A DNA stretch of 64,000 nt from Idiomarina xiamenensis 10-D-4 (GCF_000299895.1 NZ_AMRG01000005.1:1-64000); one strand, 5' to 3'. Shown: positions 9,276 through 18,361, counted from the first letter of the stretch. The notes: generated by a model from the letters alone, not told the origin. Numbers and translations: made by a program.

Positions 9276-10775
9276 TCATAACTCATACCCTTCTTTGATA
9301 AGAAGCTCTTCTAATTCACTTTCTGCCTGCTCAAGTGCTGCCAACTTTTCTTGGAAATTACGCAAGGCTTCTTCTACCGTGATAGTTTCTTCTTCTAAAG
9401 GTTTTTGTACATACCGAGCAATATTGAGGTTAAAGTCGTTTTCTTTAATCTCATCGAGAGGCACCCAGCGAGCAACACCTGCAACCTCTTGAGCAGCAGG
9501 ACCTTGCTGCTCCATATCACTGTATATTTTGTATATTTTATCGGCTTGTTGGTTAGATAACGTATTTTGCGCCCGCCCTTTGGTATAGATTTCTTCTGCA
9601 TTGATAACCAAAACATGATTAAGATGTGAAGCAAGCCGTGATTTGCGTAACACCAAGATGCATGCAGGAATACCTGTTCCATAAAATAGGTTTGATGCGA
9701 GCCCAATAATGGCCTCAATACGATTATCCTGGAGTAATTTAGTTCGAATCTTCCCTTCTGCCGCGCCTCTGAAGAGAACACCATGAGGAAGAACAACAGC
9801 CATTCGGCCGGTATCATTCAGCGATGCAAACATGTGCTGAACCCAAGCGAAATCGCCATTGGTTTTAGGGGCTAGACCAAACTGATTTCTACCGTAAGGA
9901 TCCGCACTCCAGCTGCCGTGTCCCCATTCTTTCAGGCTAAAAGGGGGATTCGCAATAACACAATCGAAATGCTCTAGTTGATCGTTCTCGAGAAATTTGG
10001 GCTCACGTAACGTATCGCCGCGAGCGATTTCGAAGTCTTCTTGCCCGTGCAGAAATAGGTTCATGCGAGCAATAGCTTCGGTAGTGAGGTTTTTCTCCTG
10101 GCCTTTGAGCTTTAACAAGCGAGGGTCGCCGTCGTTTTCTTTTAAGTGGTGGATGGTTTCGAGCAGCATACCGCCTGTTCCGCAGGCAGGATCATAGACA
10201 CTCTCACCGACCTTAGGATCGAGAATGTTGACCATTAGGCGGACAATGGTGCGGGGGGTGTAGAATTCACCAGCCTTTTTGTTTGCTTTATCGGCGAACC
10301 GCTTAATGAGGTATTCGTAAGCCCGTCCCATGTCATCATTGCGGACACTAGCAACACCAAGATTCACTTTATTGAAGTGGTTCAGTAGTGTGCTCAGAAG
10401 CTCATCAGATAAACGCTCTTTGTTGGTCCAACTTGCATCGCCGAAAATCCCATGCAGCTTTGAGTTAGCGAACTCAATACCGCGGAAAGCATCTTTTAAG
10501 GCCTGTCCTATGTCCTTGGTGCGTTCAAAAACATTTCTCCAATGGCAACCCTCTGGAATTTGTATTCGATGGAACATGGAGCCTTTGGCGAGCTCTTCGT
10601 CACCAACTTGCTTCATTGCTTCTGTAAATTCTTCATCGTAAACGTCGCAAATACGCTTAAAAAATAAGATCGGGAAAATGTATGTTTTGTAATCAGAAGC
10701 ATCGATGGGCCCTGTGATGATGTGGGCTGCATGCCATAGGTGTGCTTCTAAATCCTTTAACTTTATTAGCGTCAT
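9276..10775 (-). CDS. hsdM: Type I restriction enzyme M subunit, copy 2 (divergent)
   Basis: A second 499-aa HsdM with motif I DPACGTGG at 195-202 and motif IV NPPF at 276-279, and the same domain layout as the downstream copy. It overlaps the XRE regulator gene at TAATG, so the two are translationally coupled. No second hsdS or hsdR belongs to it. It may form a mixed complex with the downstream HsdS, replace copy 1 under some conditions, or be the remnant of a second system whose S and R genes were lost. Confidence 0.93.
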   Translation of the reverse strand: MTLIKLKDLEAHLWHAAHIITGPIDASDYKTYIFPILFFKRICDVYDEEFTEAMKQVGDEELAKGSMFHRIQIPEGCHWRNVFERTKDIGQALKDAFRGIEFANSKLHGIFGDASWTNKERLSDELLSTLLNHFNKVNLGVASVRNDDMGRAYEYLIKRFADKANKKAGEFYTPRTIVRLMVNILDPKVGESVYDPACGTGGMLLETIHHLKENDGDPRLLKLKGQEKNLTTEAIARMNLFLHGQEDFEIARGDTLREPKFLENDQLEHFDCVIANPPFSLKEWGHGSWSADPYGRNQFGLAPKTNGDFAWVQHMFASLNDTGRMAVVLPHGVLFRGAAEGKIRTKLLQDNRIEAIIGLASNLFYGTGIPACILVLRKSRLASHLNHVLVINAEEIYTKGRAQNTLSNQQADKIYKIYSDMEQQGPAAQEVAGVARWVPLDEIKENDFNLNIARYVQKPLEEETITVEEALRNFQEKLAALEQAESELEELLIKEGYEL

Positions 10776-11002
10776 TATTTATCCATAACTAATCGTTGCG
10801 GTCTTGAAGACCTTTGCAGCAAGTCATGAACTTCGCAGTCAAAAAGAGCGCACAGCTTATCGAGCGCTTCCAAATCAATTTTTTGCGCGGTTTCTTTATA
10901 CATGAGGGTAACCGTATTTCGACTTAATCCAGTTTCACGGATAACGTCGCTGATACGCATTTTGTGATCACCCATCATGCGGGCGAGGTGGCAGCGAATC
11001 AT
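10775..11002 (-). CDS. XRE/Cro-CI family transcriptional regulator of the restriction operon
   Basis: A 75-aa protein consisting almost entirely of a Cro/CI helix-turn-helix (MRISDVIRETGLSRNTVT, then LDKLCALFDCEVHDLL). It is the first gene of the hsd operon and overlaps hsdM copy 2 by one base. Small XRE proteins often act as controllers of restriction systems, delaying restriction until methylation is established. An AATAATTT/AAATTATT inverted repeat about 60-90 bp upstream could be its operator. Confidence 0.85.
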   Translation of the reverse strand: MIRCHLARMMGDHKMRISDVIRETGLSRNTVTLMYKETAQKIDLEALDKLCALFDCEVHDLLQRSSRPQRLVMDK

Positions 11003-11063
11003 GTCTTACTCCAAGAGTTTCGAGAAAGCTGCGATAAAACTAACACGATTCTATTTTTATGTG

Positions 11064-11090
11064 AATAATTTCAGTTAAAATCAAATTATT
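11064..11090 (-). promoter_or_regulatory. Inverted repeat in the hsd operon promoter, candidate operator
   Basis: AATAATTT (11064-11071) and AAATTATT (11083-11090) form an 8-bp inverted repeat with an 11-nt spacer, in the AT-rich promoter region before the XRE gene. Autoregulation by the XRE protein is the likely use; this is inference from position. Confidence 0.35.
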
Positions 11091-11126
11091 AGTGTTTTTA
11101 TTTACTTCGAGGTTGGGAGTGGTGGT

Positions 11127-11900
11127 TTATGAAACTTGTTCCCAAGTTACGTATTTTACATCAAAACTGGGTTCAACGCGCTCCGTAGATGGTTGAGCTC
11201 GATATTCTTCTTCAGGAAAATGCCAAATATTGAAGTCAGCATTTGGATAAGTATCGTGGTGTAAATTGCTCCAACCCAGACACTCCGCAATTTTGCTTAT
11301 AGCAACTAATTTACCCTCATGAATTTCAGCTTTGCCTTGGGTCAGCCACAGGTTATGGGACGCATTTACTGCTCCGGTGAGTAAGTCGGCCACTTGAATC
11401 AGTAGTTCGGTCTTGGAATCGCATTTGGTAACGGAATTGATTCGTCCCAACCCCTTCAACTGATGGTTGGCGATTATCTCAACAACTTCATGTCTTTTAT
11501 TGTACGCATCTGATTTATCATCAATTTTAGCTTTGATTTCTGAATTCAAGCGGCTAGCACAAAAATTCATTAACATGGTATACGACTTATAAAATGCTTC
11601 TTCTTCATTTTTGTGCCAATTCCTGTAGGGTTCTTTCCACGTAACTTTGCAGATAAATGATGCAGGGGACGACATTATTAAGCGAATGACGTCTATCATA
11701 AAGTTAATCACTGCGTAGCTTCTTTTAACGCGTGACCACTTAAGCTCTCGATCTGTTGGTAAATTATGCTTTTCTATTAGTCTGATAGTCTCGGCTTCAA
11801 ACTGTTTAAGGTGCTGACATGGAACAAGTAGACAGCCAATTGTGTAACATTTGTCCGCGCTTGAAATGCCACTTTCGTCGGCAAACAGAGAATATTCCAT
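11127..11900 (-). CDS. DUF3800 family protein (RNase H-like fold)
   Basis: A 257-aa protein with DUF3800 hallmarks: an N-terminal FADESG acidic motif, LKWSRVK near residue 53, a DDKSDAYN motif in the middle, and the C-terminal QVADLLTGA signature. DUF3800 proteins are frequent in defence islands and mobile elements, and the conserved acidic residues suggest a metal-dependent nuclease of RNase H-like type; the function is unproven. It is transcribed leftward as an independent unit between the zinc-ribbon gene and the hsd operon. Confidence 0.8.
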   Translation of the reverse strand: MEYSLFADESGISSADKCYTIGCLLVPCQHLKQFEAETIRLIEKHNLPTDRELKWSRVKRSYAVINFMIDVIRLIMSSPASFICKVTWKEPYRNWHKNEEEAFYKSYTMLMNFCASRLNSEIKAKIDDKSDAYNKRHEVVEIIANHQLKGLGRINSVTKCDSKTELLIQVADLLTGAVNASHNLWLTQGKAEIHEGKLVAISKIAECLGWSNLHHDTYPNADFNIWHFPEEEYRAQPSTERVEPSFDVKYVTWEQVS

Positions 11901-11935
11901 ACGGTTTTATCACCTTAATACCGTTGTAACAAAAT

Positions 11936-11951
11936 GGGAGCTTTAGCTCCT
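11936..11951 (-). terminator. Short hairpin after the zinc-ribbon gene, possible terminator
   Basis: GGAGC/GCTCC-type stem with a very small loop, followed on the minus strand by a T-rich ATTTTGTT. It lies between two leftward genes. The stem is short, so the call is tentative. Confidence 0.3.
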
Positions 11952-11977
11952 ATTGATTACACTTTTAGATCCTTTGT

Positions 11978-12112
11978 CTAAGGTGTATATTCAGTTTCGT
12001 GGCAGCGCGGACATGGCGGCAACGTATCGTCGTGATCATCAAGCGTTACGCTCTCGCCACAGTTGTCGCATGTGTAAGTGCCTTTTCCAGGTTGTTCGCC
12101 AGTAGTAGACAT
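11978..12112 (-). CDS. Small zinc-ribbon protein
   Basis: A 44-aa protein with two CxxC pairs (CDNCGE at 15-20, CPRCHE at 34-39) separated by TLDDHDDTLPP, the layout of the conserved zinc-ribbon small-protein family. The ATG at 12112 is chosen over an upstream in-frame start because AAGGA sits 8 nt before it and the motif then starts at the usual distance. Function unknown; the metal site is inferred from the cysteines. Confidence 0.7.
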   Translation of the reverse strand: MSTTGEQPGKGTYTCDNCGESVTLDDHDDTLPPCPRCHETEYTP

Positions 12113-12522
12113 GGTTGCTATCCTTTTAGATAAGCCCCTAATAAAAGCAACATCATTCATTGACTAGGGAAGTCAATGAGAAGCCGAACAAGTATGAAGT
12201 TATCGAAAAGGAATGAAGTGGTCAAATTTTAAACTGCTCGATATGCATGCGGGTAGGTAAGCGGATTGGTGAGTATCGTGGTTACCTTAATTCAATAAGC
12301 ATGACAAATAAAAGGTAATTGATTGATTTACAGTTGCTTTTAAAGGTGTTCAATATTCAAATCCAAAACATCGAGTAGCCTGCGGTTCTACCGCAGATGC
12401 GACCTGCTGATATCCGTCAAAAATTGCACAATGAGCCGATTCGATCCATTATTCGGCTCATGTTTTGAGCTGAATGGTTTCGTTTTACAGCTCATTCATG
12501 AAGCAATCTGCATGGTGCTTAT
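12113..12522. other. Intergenic region between the zinc-ribbon gene and fic
   Basis: 410 bp without a convincing gene. It contains a 9-bp stem hairpin at 12157-12179 (TCATTGACT/AGTCAATGA) and must hold the fic promoter. GAGCCGA and CGGCTC segments near 12433-12460 form a loose inverted repeat. Confidence 0.5.
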
Positions 12523-13644
12523 ATGGCAACGACGAAAAATCAATCTCGAGAATGGCTCTGGCAATACTCTCAATGGCCAGATTTTAAATGGCAAGCTGAG
12601 CAGTTACAGCCATTACTCCGACGCGCCTACGATCATCTTGGCCAACTCAAAGGGCGGATGGCTTCAGTTGATGGGTATGAGGAGTTCACCCTCGATGCAT
12701 TGCTAGTCAATATTGTTGCTTCATCTGCGATCGAGAGCGAGAAAGTGGATGTCTACGCAGTTCGATCGTCGCTTGCCCGACAATTCGGCATCAACGCTCA
12801 AAATCCGATTAAGACCTCAGAGCAGAGTGAGCATCTGGCCAGTTTAATGCGCGATGCCGTGACATCCTGGCAGCATCCGCTTACCGTCGACACGTTGTTA
12901 CAGTGGCACCGTTGGTTATTTCAAAGTCAAACGCCACTGCTACAAAAAGTTGTGCCGGGAGAGTTGCGTGGCGAGTCGCCGATGCAGATTGTTTCTGGGC
13001 CTATGCTAAAACCGAGGGTACACTTTGAGGCCCCCCCGCGGTCGATTGTCGAAAGCGAGCTGAATAGGTTTGTGGGCTGGTTCAACGAAACTGCAGATAG
13101 CGGCCTGGACCCGTTAGTTCGTGCTGGAATTACTCATCTTTGGTTTGTGACCATTCATCCATTTGAAGATGGTAATGGTCGCATCACTAGGGCGCTAACT
13201 GATCGAGCATTGGCTCAGAGTGACCAGAACAGTATTCGTTTATTTGCGATGTCTGAGGCCATTTTGCAACATCGTAATGCCTACTACGACATTCTCGAGC
13301 ATACGCAAAAGCATGGTATCGACATTACTCGTTGGCTAGTTTGGTTTATTGAGACGCTCACGCAGTCTGTCGAAGGAGCGTTGGCAAGAATTGAGCGAAC
13401 CCTGTTCAAAACAAAGTTCTGGGCTCGGCATGCCGATAAACCATTGTCAGAATCCCAACGAAAAGTGCTCAATCGTTTACTTGATGGCGATTTTGAGCAA
13501 GGTATCAACGCCACTCAGTACCAACGCGTTGCCAAGGTTAGTAAGGCCACAGCCACCCGCCATTTGACTGATTTAGTTGAGCACAGTGTGTTGGAGAAAC
13601 TACCAGGAGGCGGGAGAAGCACAAGGTATCGAGTAACCCCATAG
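12523..13644 (+). CDS. Fic family AMP-transferase (DUF4172-Fic)
   Basis: A 373-aa Fic protein with the catalytic motif HPFEDGNGR at 212-220 followed by ITRAL. The N-terminal region (WLWQYSQWPDFKW) is typical of DUF4172. The SSAIESE segment at 67-73 matches the class II self-inhibitory helix (S/TxxxE). The C-terminal part (ATQYQRVAKVSKATATRHL) resembles a winged helix, common in long Fic proteins. It transfers AMP to target proteins, kept in check by its own helix. It sits at the edge of the defence island and is transcribed alone. Confidence 0.92.
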   Translation: MATTKNQSREWLWQYSQWPDFKWQAEQLQPLLRRAYDHLGQLKGRMASVDGYEEFTLDALLVNIVASSAIESEKVDVYAVRSSLARQFGINAQNPIKTSEQSEHLASLMRDAVTSWQHPLTVDTLLQWHRWLFQSQTPLLQKVVPGELRGESPMQIVSGPMLKPRVHFEAPPRSIVESELNRFVGWFNETADSGLDPLVRAGITHLWFVTIHPFEDGNGRITRALTDRALAQSDQNSIRLFAMSEAILQHRNAYYDILEHTQKHGIDITRWLVWFIETLTQSVEGALARIERTLFKTKFWARHADKPLSESQRKVLNRLLDGDFEQGINATQYQRVAKVSKATATRHLTDLVEHSVLEKLPGGGRSTRYRVTP

Positions 13645-13798
13645 AATCCAGTCCTTTCGTAGCCAAGTGCCAGCTATAGGTTTAAGTGGCGTTGTTGGCT
13701 AAGCTAGCTAAATATTGATCCAGCTTTGCGCTATCTAAGTTATTCGCCGAGGCTAAAGAGTGGCCGTTGCCTATTAAAAACACTAGGAGAGGGTCAAG

Positions 13799-13849
13799 AT
13801 GAAATCAATTTTTGTTCTGTATCAAGATGTAAGGCAATCTCATGCGTAA
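13799..13849 (+). CDS. Possible 16-aa leader peptide overlapping the next gene
   Basis: ATG at 13799 with AGGAGAG about 10 nt upstream encodes MKSIFVLYQDVRQSHA and stops at TAA 13847-13849, overlapping the ATG (13842) of the next gene by 8 nt. The good ribosome site and overlap suggest translational coupling. Equally, the downstream gene may simply use the AAGG at 13831. Confidence 0.25.
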   Translation: MKSIFVLYQDVRQSHA

Positions 13850-14138
13850 AACCGATAAAAAACGAGAACGCGACATCATTCGTGCGCTGACCGAGTTGTG
13901 TGAGGCAGCTAAGCTTGACCATCCGGGCTTTATTTGGCTGACTCACGAGGTCAATTATCAGCGCTTCCCACAAAGTTTACAGGTCACGCTGGTGTTTGCT
14001 GAAAGCGTGAATGACGCGCAAATGGCCGAGCAATTCCGCGCTTTGCTTAGCGACGTGCAGGCCGCGCTGCAGCCGGTTATCGGCATTTCGTTACCGGCCG
14101 CACAAATCGCCGCCTGCCGCGAGCATCGGCTACATTAG
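13842..14138 (+). CDS. Conserved small protein usually annotated Fis-family regulator
   Basis: A 98-aa protein starting MRKTDKKRERDIIRALTELCE, with a central GFIWLTHEVNYQRFP block. It resembles small proteins in marine gammaproteobacteria labelled Fis-family transcriptional regulator. No helix-turn-helix is obvious, so the label is doubtful and the function unknown. It is convergent with the following di-heme protein gene; no terminator was identified between them. Confidence 0.6.
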   Translation: MRKTDKKRERDIIRALTELCEAAKLDHPGFIWLTHEVNYQRFPQSLQVTLVFAESVNDAQMAEQFRALLSDVQAALQPVIGISLPAAQIAACREHRLH

Positions 14139-14164
14139 AGCAGAACGTCCTAGCGTAACTCGCC

Positions 14165-17131
14165 TTACAGCGACCCTAAAAACGCTAATAGCGCTTCGCG
14201 GTCGGCGCGGTTGAGGTTGATAAAGCGGTTTTTTATCACTTCGGCTTCGCCGCCATGCCAGACAATGGCTTCGGTCAATGTGCGCGCGCGACCATCATGT
14301 AAATAACCGACCGGAATGTCAGCGGCGACGTATTGCGTGTAACCGACTCCCCATAATGCCGGTGTGCGCCACATGCGACCGCTCGCAAGCCCTTCGCTAA
14401 AATTATCGGCGAGACCATCGCCCATGTCGTGTAATAGCAGATCGGTGTACGGGCGTATGGTTTGATTGCGCACTTCGGCAAACTTCGAGCGCGTACTGGT
14501 TTGTACTTCACTGACGTGGCAAGCGTTACAGCGAATGTCCTTGAATACCTGCTCCCCCTGTGCCACTTGTTCTGGCTCGACATCTAAGTAGGCTAGCGCC
14601 GCCACGCCCTTGGGAAAGCCGCTGCGCACGCTACGCTGCGCTGGTACGGCGAGCAACTGCAAGTAGTCGGTCATCAGCTCTAGCGCATCGTCGGGCAAGC
14701 CCGGCTCGCTGCCGCTAGCGGTGTCGCAATACTGCGGTCCGGCTAAGCAATCGCGATTGGGATACAGCGATGAGGTGACCGACATATCCAGCAACGCGGC
14801 GTTTGCGACCTGATGACGCAGGCTAACCTTACCGGCTTTCCAACCATAGCGGCCTAAACGTACCGCGCCACTTTCCGGATCATAAACATAGTTAGCGGTG
14901 CCCAGCACACCATCGGCATCAGGGCTGGTGCGAACGCGCGCTAAAATGGTGTCATCATCAATCGCTTCAAGCAGACCCATGCCGATCAGCGGCTGCGCTG
15001 CGCGCAACGAATACGACGCCGGTAGCGGTCCTTCAAAGGCGATGGTGGGCTTACGTAACTGCACCACAGTGCCATCAGCCAGGCTGACGTTATAGCCCTC
15101 AAAACCACTGACATAGGCCGCATTACCCCAGTTTTCGGAGGCTCCGGTGCTGGTTGAACGCGCATTCATTTGTAGGCTTTGACCATAAATTGGATGAGGT
15201 AAATACTGACCGTTAGCCGAATCAGATTCCGCGCCCACACGCACCACCATGGTGTCTAAACGCTGATTAACCGCCACCGGTGCGACGCTGCGGCCGTTAT
15301 TAATATGACAGCTGACGCAAGTGGATTGATTAAAGTGCTGACCTTGCAAGCGCCGCCCGGCGTCATTGCGGTCGTTACCGTCTTCGTTATGTTCGCCACT
15401 CCACAGGTTGGTATGCAACCAGCGTCGACCTTCCATAAAGCGCTGAATGTTTTGCATGCCGACATTGTTGTGTGGCTGCTGAAAAATAAAGCTGGCATTG
15501 TCGGCGTAATCATATGACACAGAACCCATGCCGCCTTGTAGCGTCGCTTTGGGTAACGGCTGGTTCATCAGCCGCGGTTGCACGCCGTACCAAGGCCGTA
15601 AACCCTCACCCATAACATAGGTCAACTCGTTGGTGTAATAACGTACGGCACCGTCGTCGCCGACCGCATCCATAGCCGCACGAGTCGAGAAAAACGAGCT
15701 GGTAAACTCAATAATATCGCCCTTTTTCAGCGCTCTTGCCGCCACGCTGTTGCCATTGGGCACCAGCACGCCGTCAGCATTAGCCGACAAGGCGCGATGG
15801 CCGGGATAGGTATTAAACACCACACTACAGCCGTCGTTGGCGCCGATAACGCCGGCATAGCCGCTAGAGGGGTTCAATAGCTCATTATTTGCCGGTTTTT
15901 CGACCACGGGACAAGGCGCGCCGTCGCTTAAATAGGTCGAATCATCTAACAAATCACCCGGGCTCATCCAACCAAAGCCGGTGACATTGGGGTCGTCGAA
16001 ACGCCGTACAAAGGCATGTCCACCACCTTTTTGCGCCTGTTGAAAGTATTGGTTAACGATAATGCGAGGCTCGCTAACACCAGCGACATTGCTGTTGTCG
16101 ATAAACTCGACACCCCAAGTACGGTTTTTAAAGTAATTGGCGACAAAGTTTAAGTGCGCACCGGGGCCGTTATCGACCGGATTGCCTTGTCCATCGACGG
16201 TATCGTTGGCGCCAAACCCGATTTCGTTCCATGCTTCACCGCGTTCGCGCGCGTGCCGGGAACGGCCAACCATGCCAAAGCGCGTGACCAGCGTACCGTC
16301 GGGCAAAGTAAAGCTGAGGCTTTCAATGGGTTCGGCTGGCGCTGGCAAAGGCTGGCGGCCGCTAGGTATGTACGAGGTGTCCAGCGTTGCCATGGAGTTA
16401 TCGCGCCCGGGTGTTTTAAACTCAACCTCGAATAATGAGTAGCCGTACTGGGTATGACGACGTACGCCCTGTATGCGCACATAACGGACGTCGATATTGA
16501 GATTAAAAAAGGCCTCGGTATCGCCTTTGCCAGCGGTGATATAGCGCAGTTGATACCAGTCTACGGCGTCGTCAGAGACGTAAATGGCGTATTCGTCGGC
16601 GTATGCGTTTTCCCAGTACAGCTTCATATAACCGATGGCGGTTTTCGCACCAAAATCGAATTGCAACCAAGCGTCGTCGGGGTCGTTGACAGCGTCACCC
16701 CAGGCGCTTTCCCAACGGCTGCTAAAGTCGCCGTCAACGGCTTTGTTGGCCGTATTGTTATCGTTCTCATCGCCGGATGACGTCGCGTTAATACCGGCAA
16801 TGGGCTGTGCTAACTGGCTTTTATCGTAGCTGGCCGATAGTCGTAAAGCCGCCGGTGGCGCTGGCAGAATAGGGGCATCGGACGAGGGCAATGGGCTGAT
16901 GCTGTTACCGGGCGCAGGCTCCAAATCGGGTTCGGGCAAGTCCTCGGTCGGCGGTGTTTCAGGCTCCGGTTCGGTCGGTGTGTTGTCAACCGGTGGCGAA
17001 CTATTGTCGTTGCTACCGTCGTCACCACCACCACAGGCAGCGAGCGTTAGCGCTAACAGTGGTACCAGCAACCATCTTTTGTTGATGCGTTGTGACAGCG
17101 TCATTGCTGCGAGAATGGACTCAAGCGACAT
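14165..17131 (-). CDS. Lipoprotein with discoidin domain and di-heme oxidoreductase (DUF1111) domain
   Basis: About 988 aa. The ATG at 17131 has GGAG 7 nt upstream. A lipoprotein signal ends in TLAAC, followed by an acidic and proline-rich linker. Next comes an F5/8 type C (discoidin) domain (DGDFSSRWES ... AWLQFDFG), then a long region with two CxxCH heme sites at C605 (CVSCH) and C868 (CNACH), matching the di-heme DUF1111 family related to cytochrome c peroxidases. It is likely exported and anchored, with the discoidin domain binding a glycan. Adding discoidin to DUF1111 makes it about twice the family's usual length. Substrate unknown. Confidence 0.85.
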   Translation of the reverse strand: MSLESILAAMTLSQRINKRWLLVPLLALTLAACGGGDDGSNDNSSPPVDNTPTEPEPETPPTEDLPEPDLEPAPGNSISPLPSSDAPILPAPPAALRLSASYDKSQLAQPIAGINATSSGDENDNNTANKAVDGDFSSRWESAWGDAVNDPDDAWLQFDFGAKTAIGYMKLYWENAYADEYAIYVSDDAVDWYQLRYITAGKGDTEAFFNLNIDVRYVRIQGVRRHTQYGYSLFEVEFKTPGRDNSMATLDTSYIPSGRQPLPAPAEPIESLSFTLPDGTLVTRFGMVGRSRHARERGEAWNEIGFGANDTVDGQGNPVDNGPGAHLNFVANYFKNRTWGVEFIDNSNVAGVSEPRIIVNQYFQQAQKGGGHAFVRRFDDPNVTGFGWMSPGDLLDDSTYLSDGAPCPVVEKPANNELLNPSSGYAGVIGANDGCSVVFNTYPGHRALSANADGVLVPNGNSVAARALKKGDIIEFTSSFFSTRAAMDAVGDDGAVRYYTNELTYVMGEGLRPWYGVQPRLMNQPLPKATLQGGMGSVSYDYADNASFIFQQPHNNVGMQNIQRFMEGRRWLHTNLWSGEHNEDGNDRNDAGRRLQGQHFNQSTCVSCHINNGRSVAPVAVNQRLDTMVVRVGAESDSANGQYLPHPIYGQSLQMNARSTSTGASENWGNAAYVSGFEGYNVSLADGTVVQLRKPTIAFEGPLPASYSLRAAQPLIGMGLLEAIDDDTILARVRTSPDADGVLGTANYVYDPESGAVRLGRYGWKAGKVSLRHQVANAALLDMSVTSSLYPNRDCLAGPQYCDTASGSEPGLPDDALELMTDYLQLLAVPAQRSVRSGFPKGVAALAYLDVEPEQVAQGEQVFKDIRCNACHVSEVQTSTRSKFAEVRNQTIRPYTDLLLHDMGDGLADNFSEGLASGRMWRTPALWGVGYTQYVAADIPVGYLHDGRARTLTEAIVWHGGEAEVIKNRFINLNRADREALLAFLGSL

Positions 17132-17287
17132 GATGATTCTCCGTAATCGATACCTAACACCTGTGCCTTGGCGATTAAGCCAACTTGGATGTTCAAACTC
17201 GGTGCCTGCCATTAATAACTAACCAACCTAATATAACGTTATTGCCGCTTTGAAGTTAATTTTCTATTAACCTTTCGTTAAGCCTTG

Positions 17288-17317
17288 TTTATATTGAACT
17301 GATCAGTTCAATATAAA
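17288..17317. promoter_or_regulatory. Perfect 30-bp palindrome, candidate TetR-type operator
   Basis: TTTATATTGAACTGA followed by its exact reverse complement. The core TTGAACTGATCAGTTCAA resembles operators of TetR-family repressors. It lies about 157 bp upstream of the di-heme lipoprotein start and just after the AraC gene's 3' end. It could also act as a terminator hairpin for the AraC gene. Confidence 0.45.
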
Positions 17318-17343
17318 TAGCTTTTCTTAAGGCCTAGACTACA

Positions 17344-18276
17344 TCAACCTGACGGTCGCGAGTTTGCCTCTCGTCGGTATTGCCCGGGTGACTTTCCGTG
17401 CATACGTTTAAAAGCGACGCCAAATGCTGCATCGGATAGATAACCTAACGATGCTGCAGTTTGTCCAACGCTGTCGACACCGTTTTTCAAGCGTGACGCG
17501 GCGATCTGCATACGCCACCATGAGGCATACTCAATCGGAGCTTTACCAACCTTGGCTTTGAACAATGCAGCAAAACTCGATCGCGACATACAGGCTATCT
17601 TTGCCATATCAATAAGACGCCAAGATTTAGTGGGAGACGCATGGATTGCGCTCATCACCTTAGCAATAACAGGGTCTTGTAAACCACCCAGCCAAGCAAT
17701 ATCGGCAAGGTTAGCCGTACCCATATATTGGCGAAGTGAATGCACGAAGATTATTTTTAGCAGTTCGTTACACACGGCGTAAGAGCCGGCCTGAGAGGAC
17801 CGCCACTCGTTATCAAGTTGGTCAAGTAGCCAAGCAAACGATGATGCCCGATCCAATTCAGCATTGATCACGATGACAGGCGGCAGAAGTTCAAGTAGTC
17901 CGTCAGCACCTGAATTTTCAAGAGCCACGCTTCCCCCCAATAGCGCTACCGTATCTCCAGCACCGACGGTTAAAGACGTGGTCGGCTGAGCAAATATTTC
18001 AGCGGCGTCAATCGCCTCTATATGAGCATCACTGGCGAGTACGAAAGGTGTACGACATACAATGAAGCAGTCACCTTTTCGCAAATAGTATGGAGGCATG
18101 CCTGGTATGCGTAGCCAGCATTCTCCGTGCCTTACTGTATTAAACTTTAGCTCAATAGGATGGAAGCGTAGTGCCCAATCTCCGCCAGCATATAGCCGCA
18201 CTGAACAGCTTGCATTCAGACCTGCTAAGGCAAGTACATCTGATAATGGATCAGGTACCGCATTTTGGACGATCAA
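17344..18276 (-). CDS. AraC family transcriptional regulator
   Basis: About 310 aa. The N-terminal cupin-like domain begins DPLSDVLALAGLNASCSVRLYAGGDWALRF, typical of the AraC ligand-binding subfamily with this opening. The C-terminal double helix-turn-helix (RLIDMAKIACMSRSSFAALFK ... TAASLGYLSDAAFGVAFKR) is intact. The frame stays open to a TTG at 18360 that would overlap the divergent SDR gene. The TTG at 18276 gives the usual family length, but neither start has a good ribosome site. It probably controls the divergent SDR gene. Confidence 0.85.
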   Translation of the reverse strand: MIVQNAVPDPLSDVLALAGLNASCSVRLYAGGDWALRFHPIELKFNTVRHGECWLRIPGMPPYYLRKGDCFIVCRTPFVLASDAHIEAIDAAEIFAQPTTSLTVGAGDTVALLGGSVALENSGADGLLELLPPVIVINAELDRASSFAWLLDQLDNEWRSSQAGSYAVCNELLKIIFVHSLRQYMGTANLADIAWLGGLQDPVIAKVMSAIHASPTKSWRLIDMAKIACMSRSSFAALFKAKVGKAPIEYASWWRMQIAASRLKNGVDSVGQTAASLGYLSDAAFGVAFKRMHGKSPGQYRREANSRPSG

Positions 18277-18361
18277 GATATAAACCCGGATTATATAGAC
18301 TGGTTTGTCCAAAAATTTTAAAGAAAAATAAGGTTCTTTGCAATGTAATGAGGACGACAAC

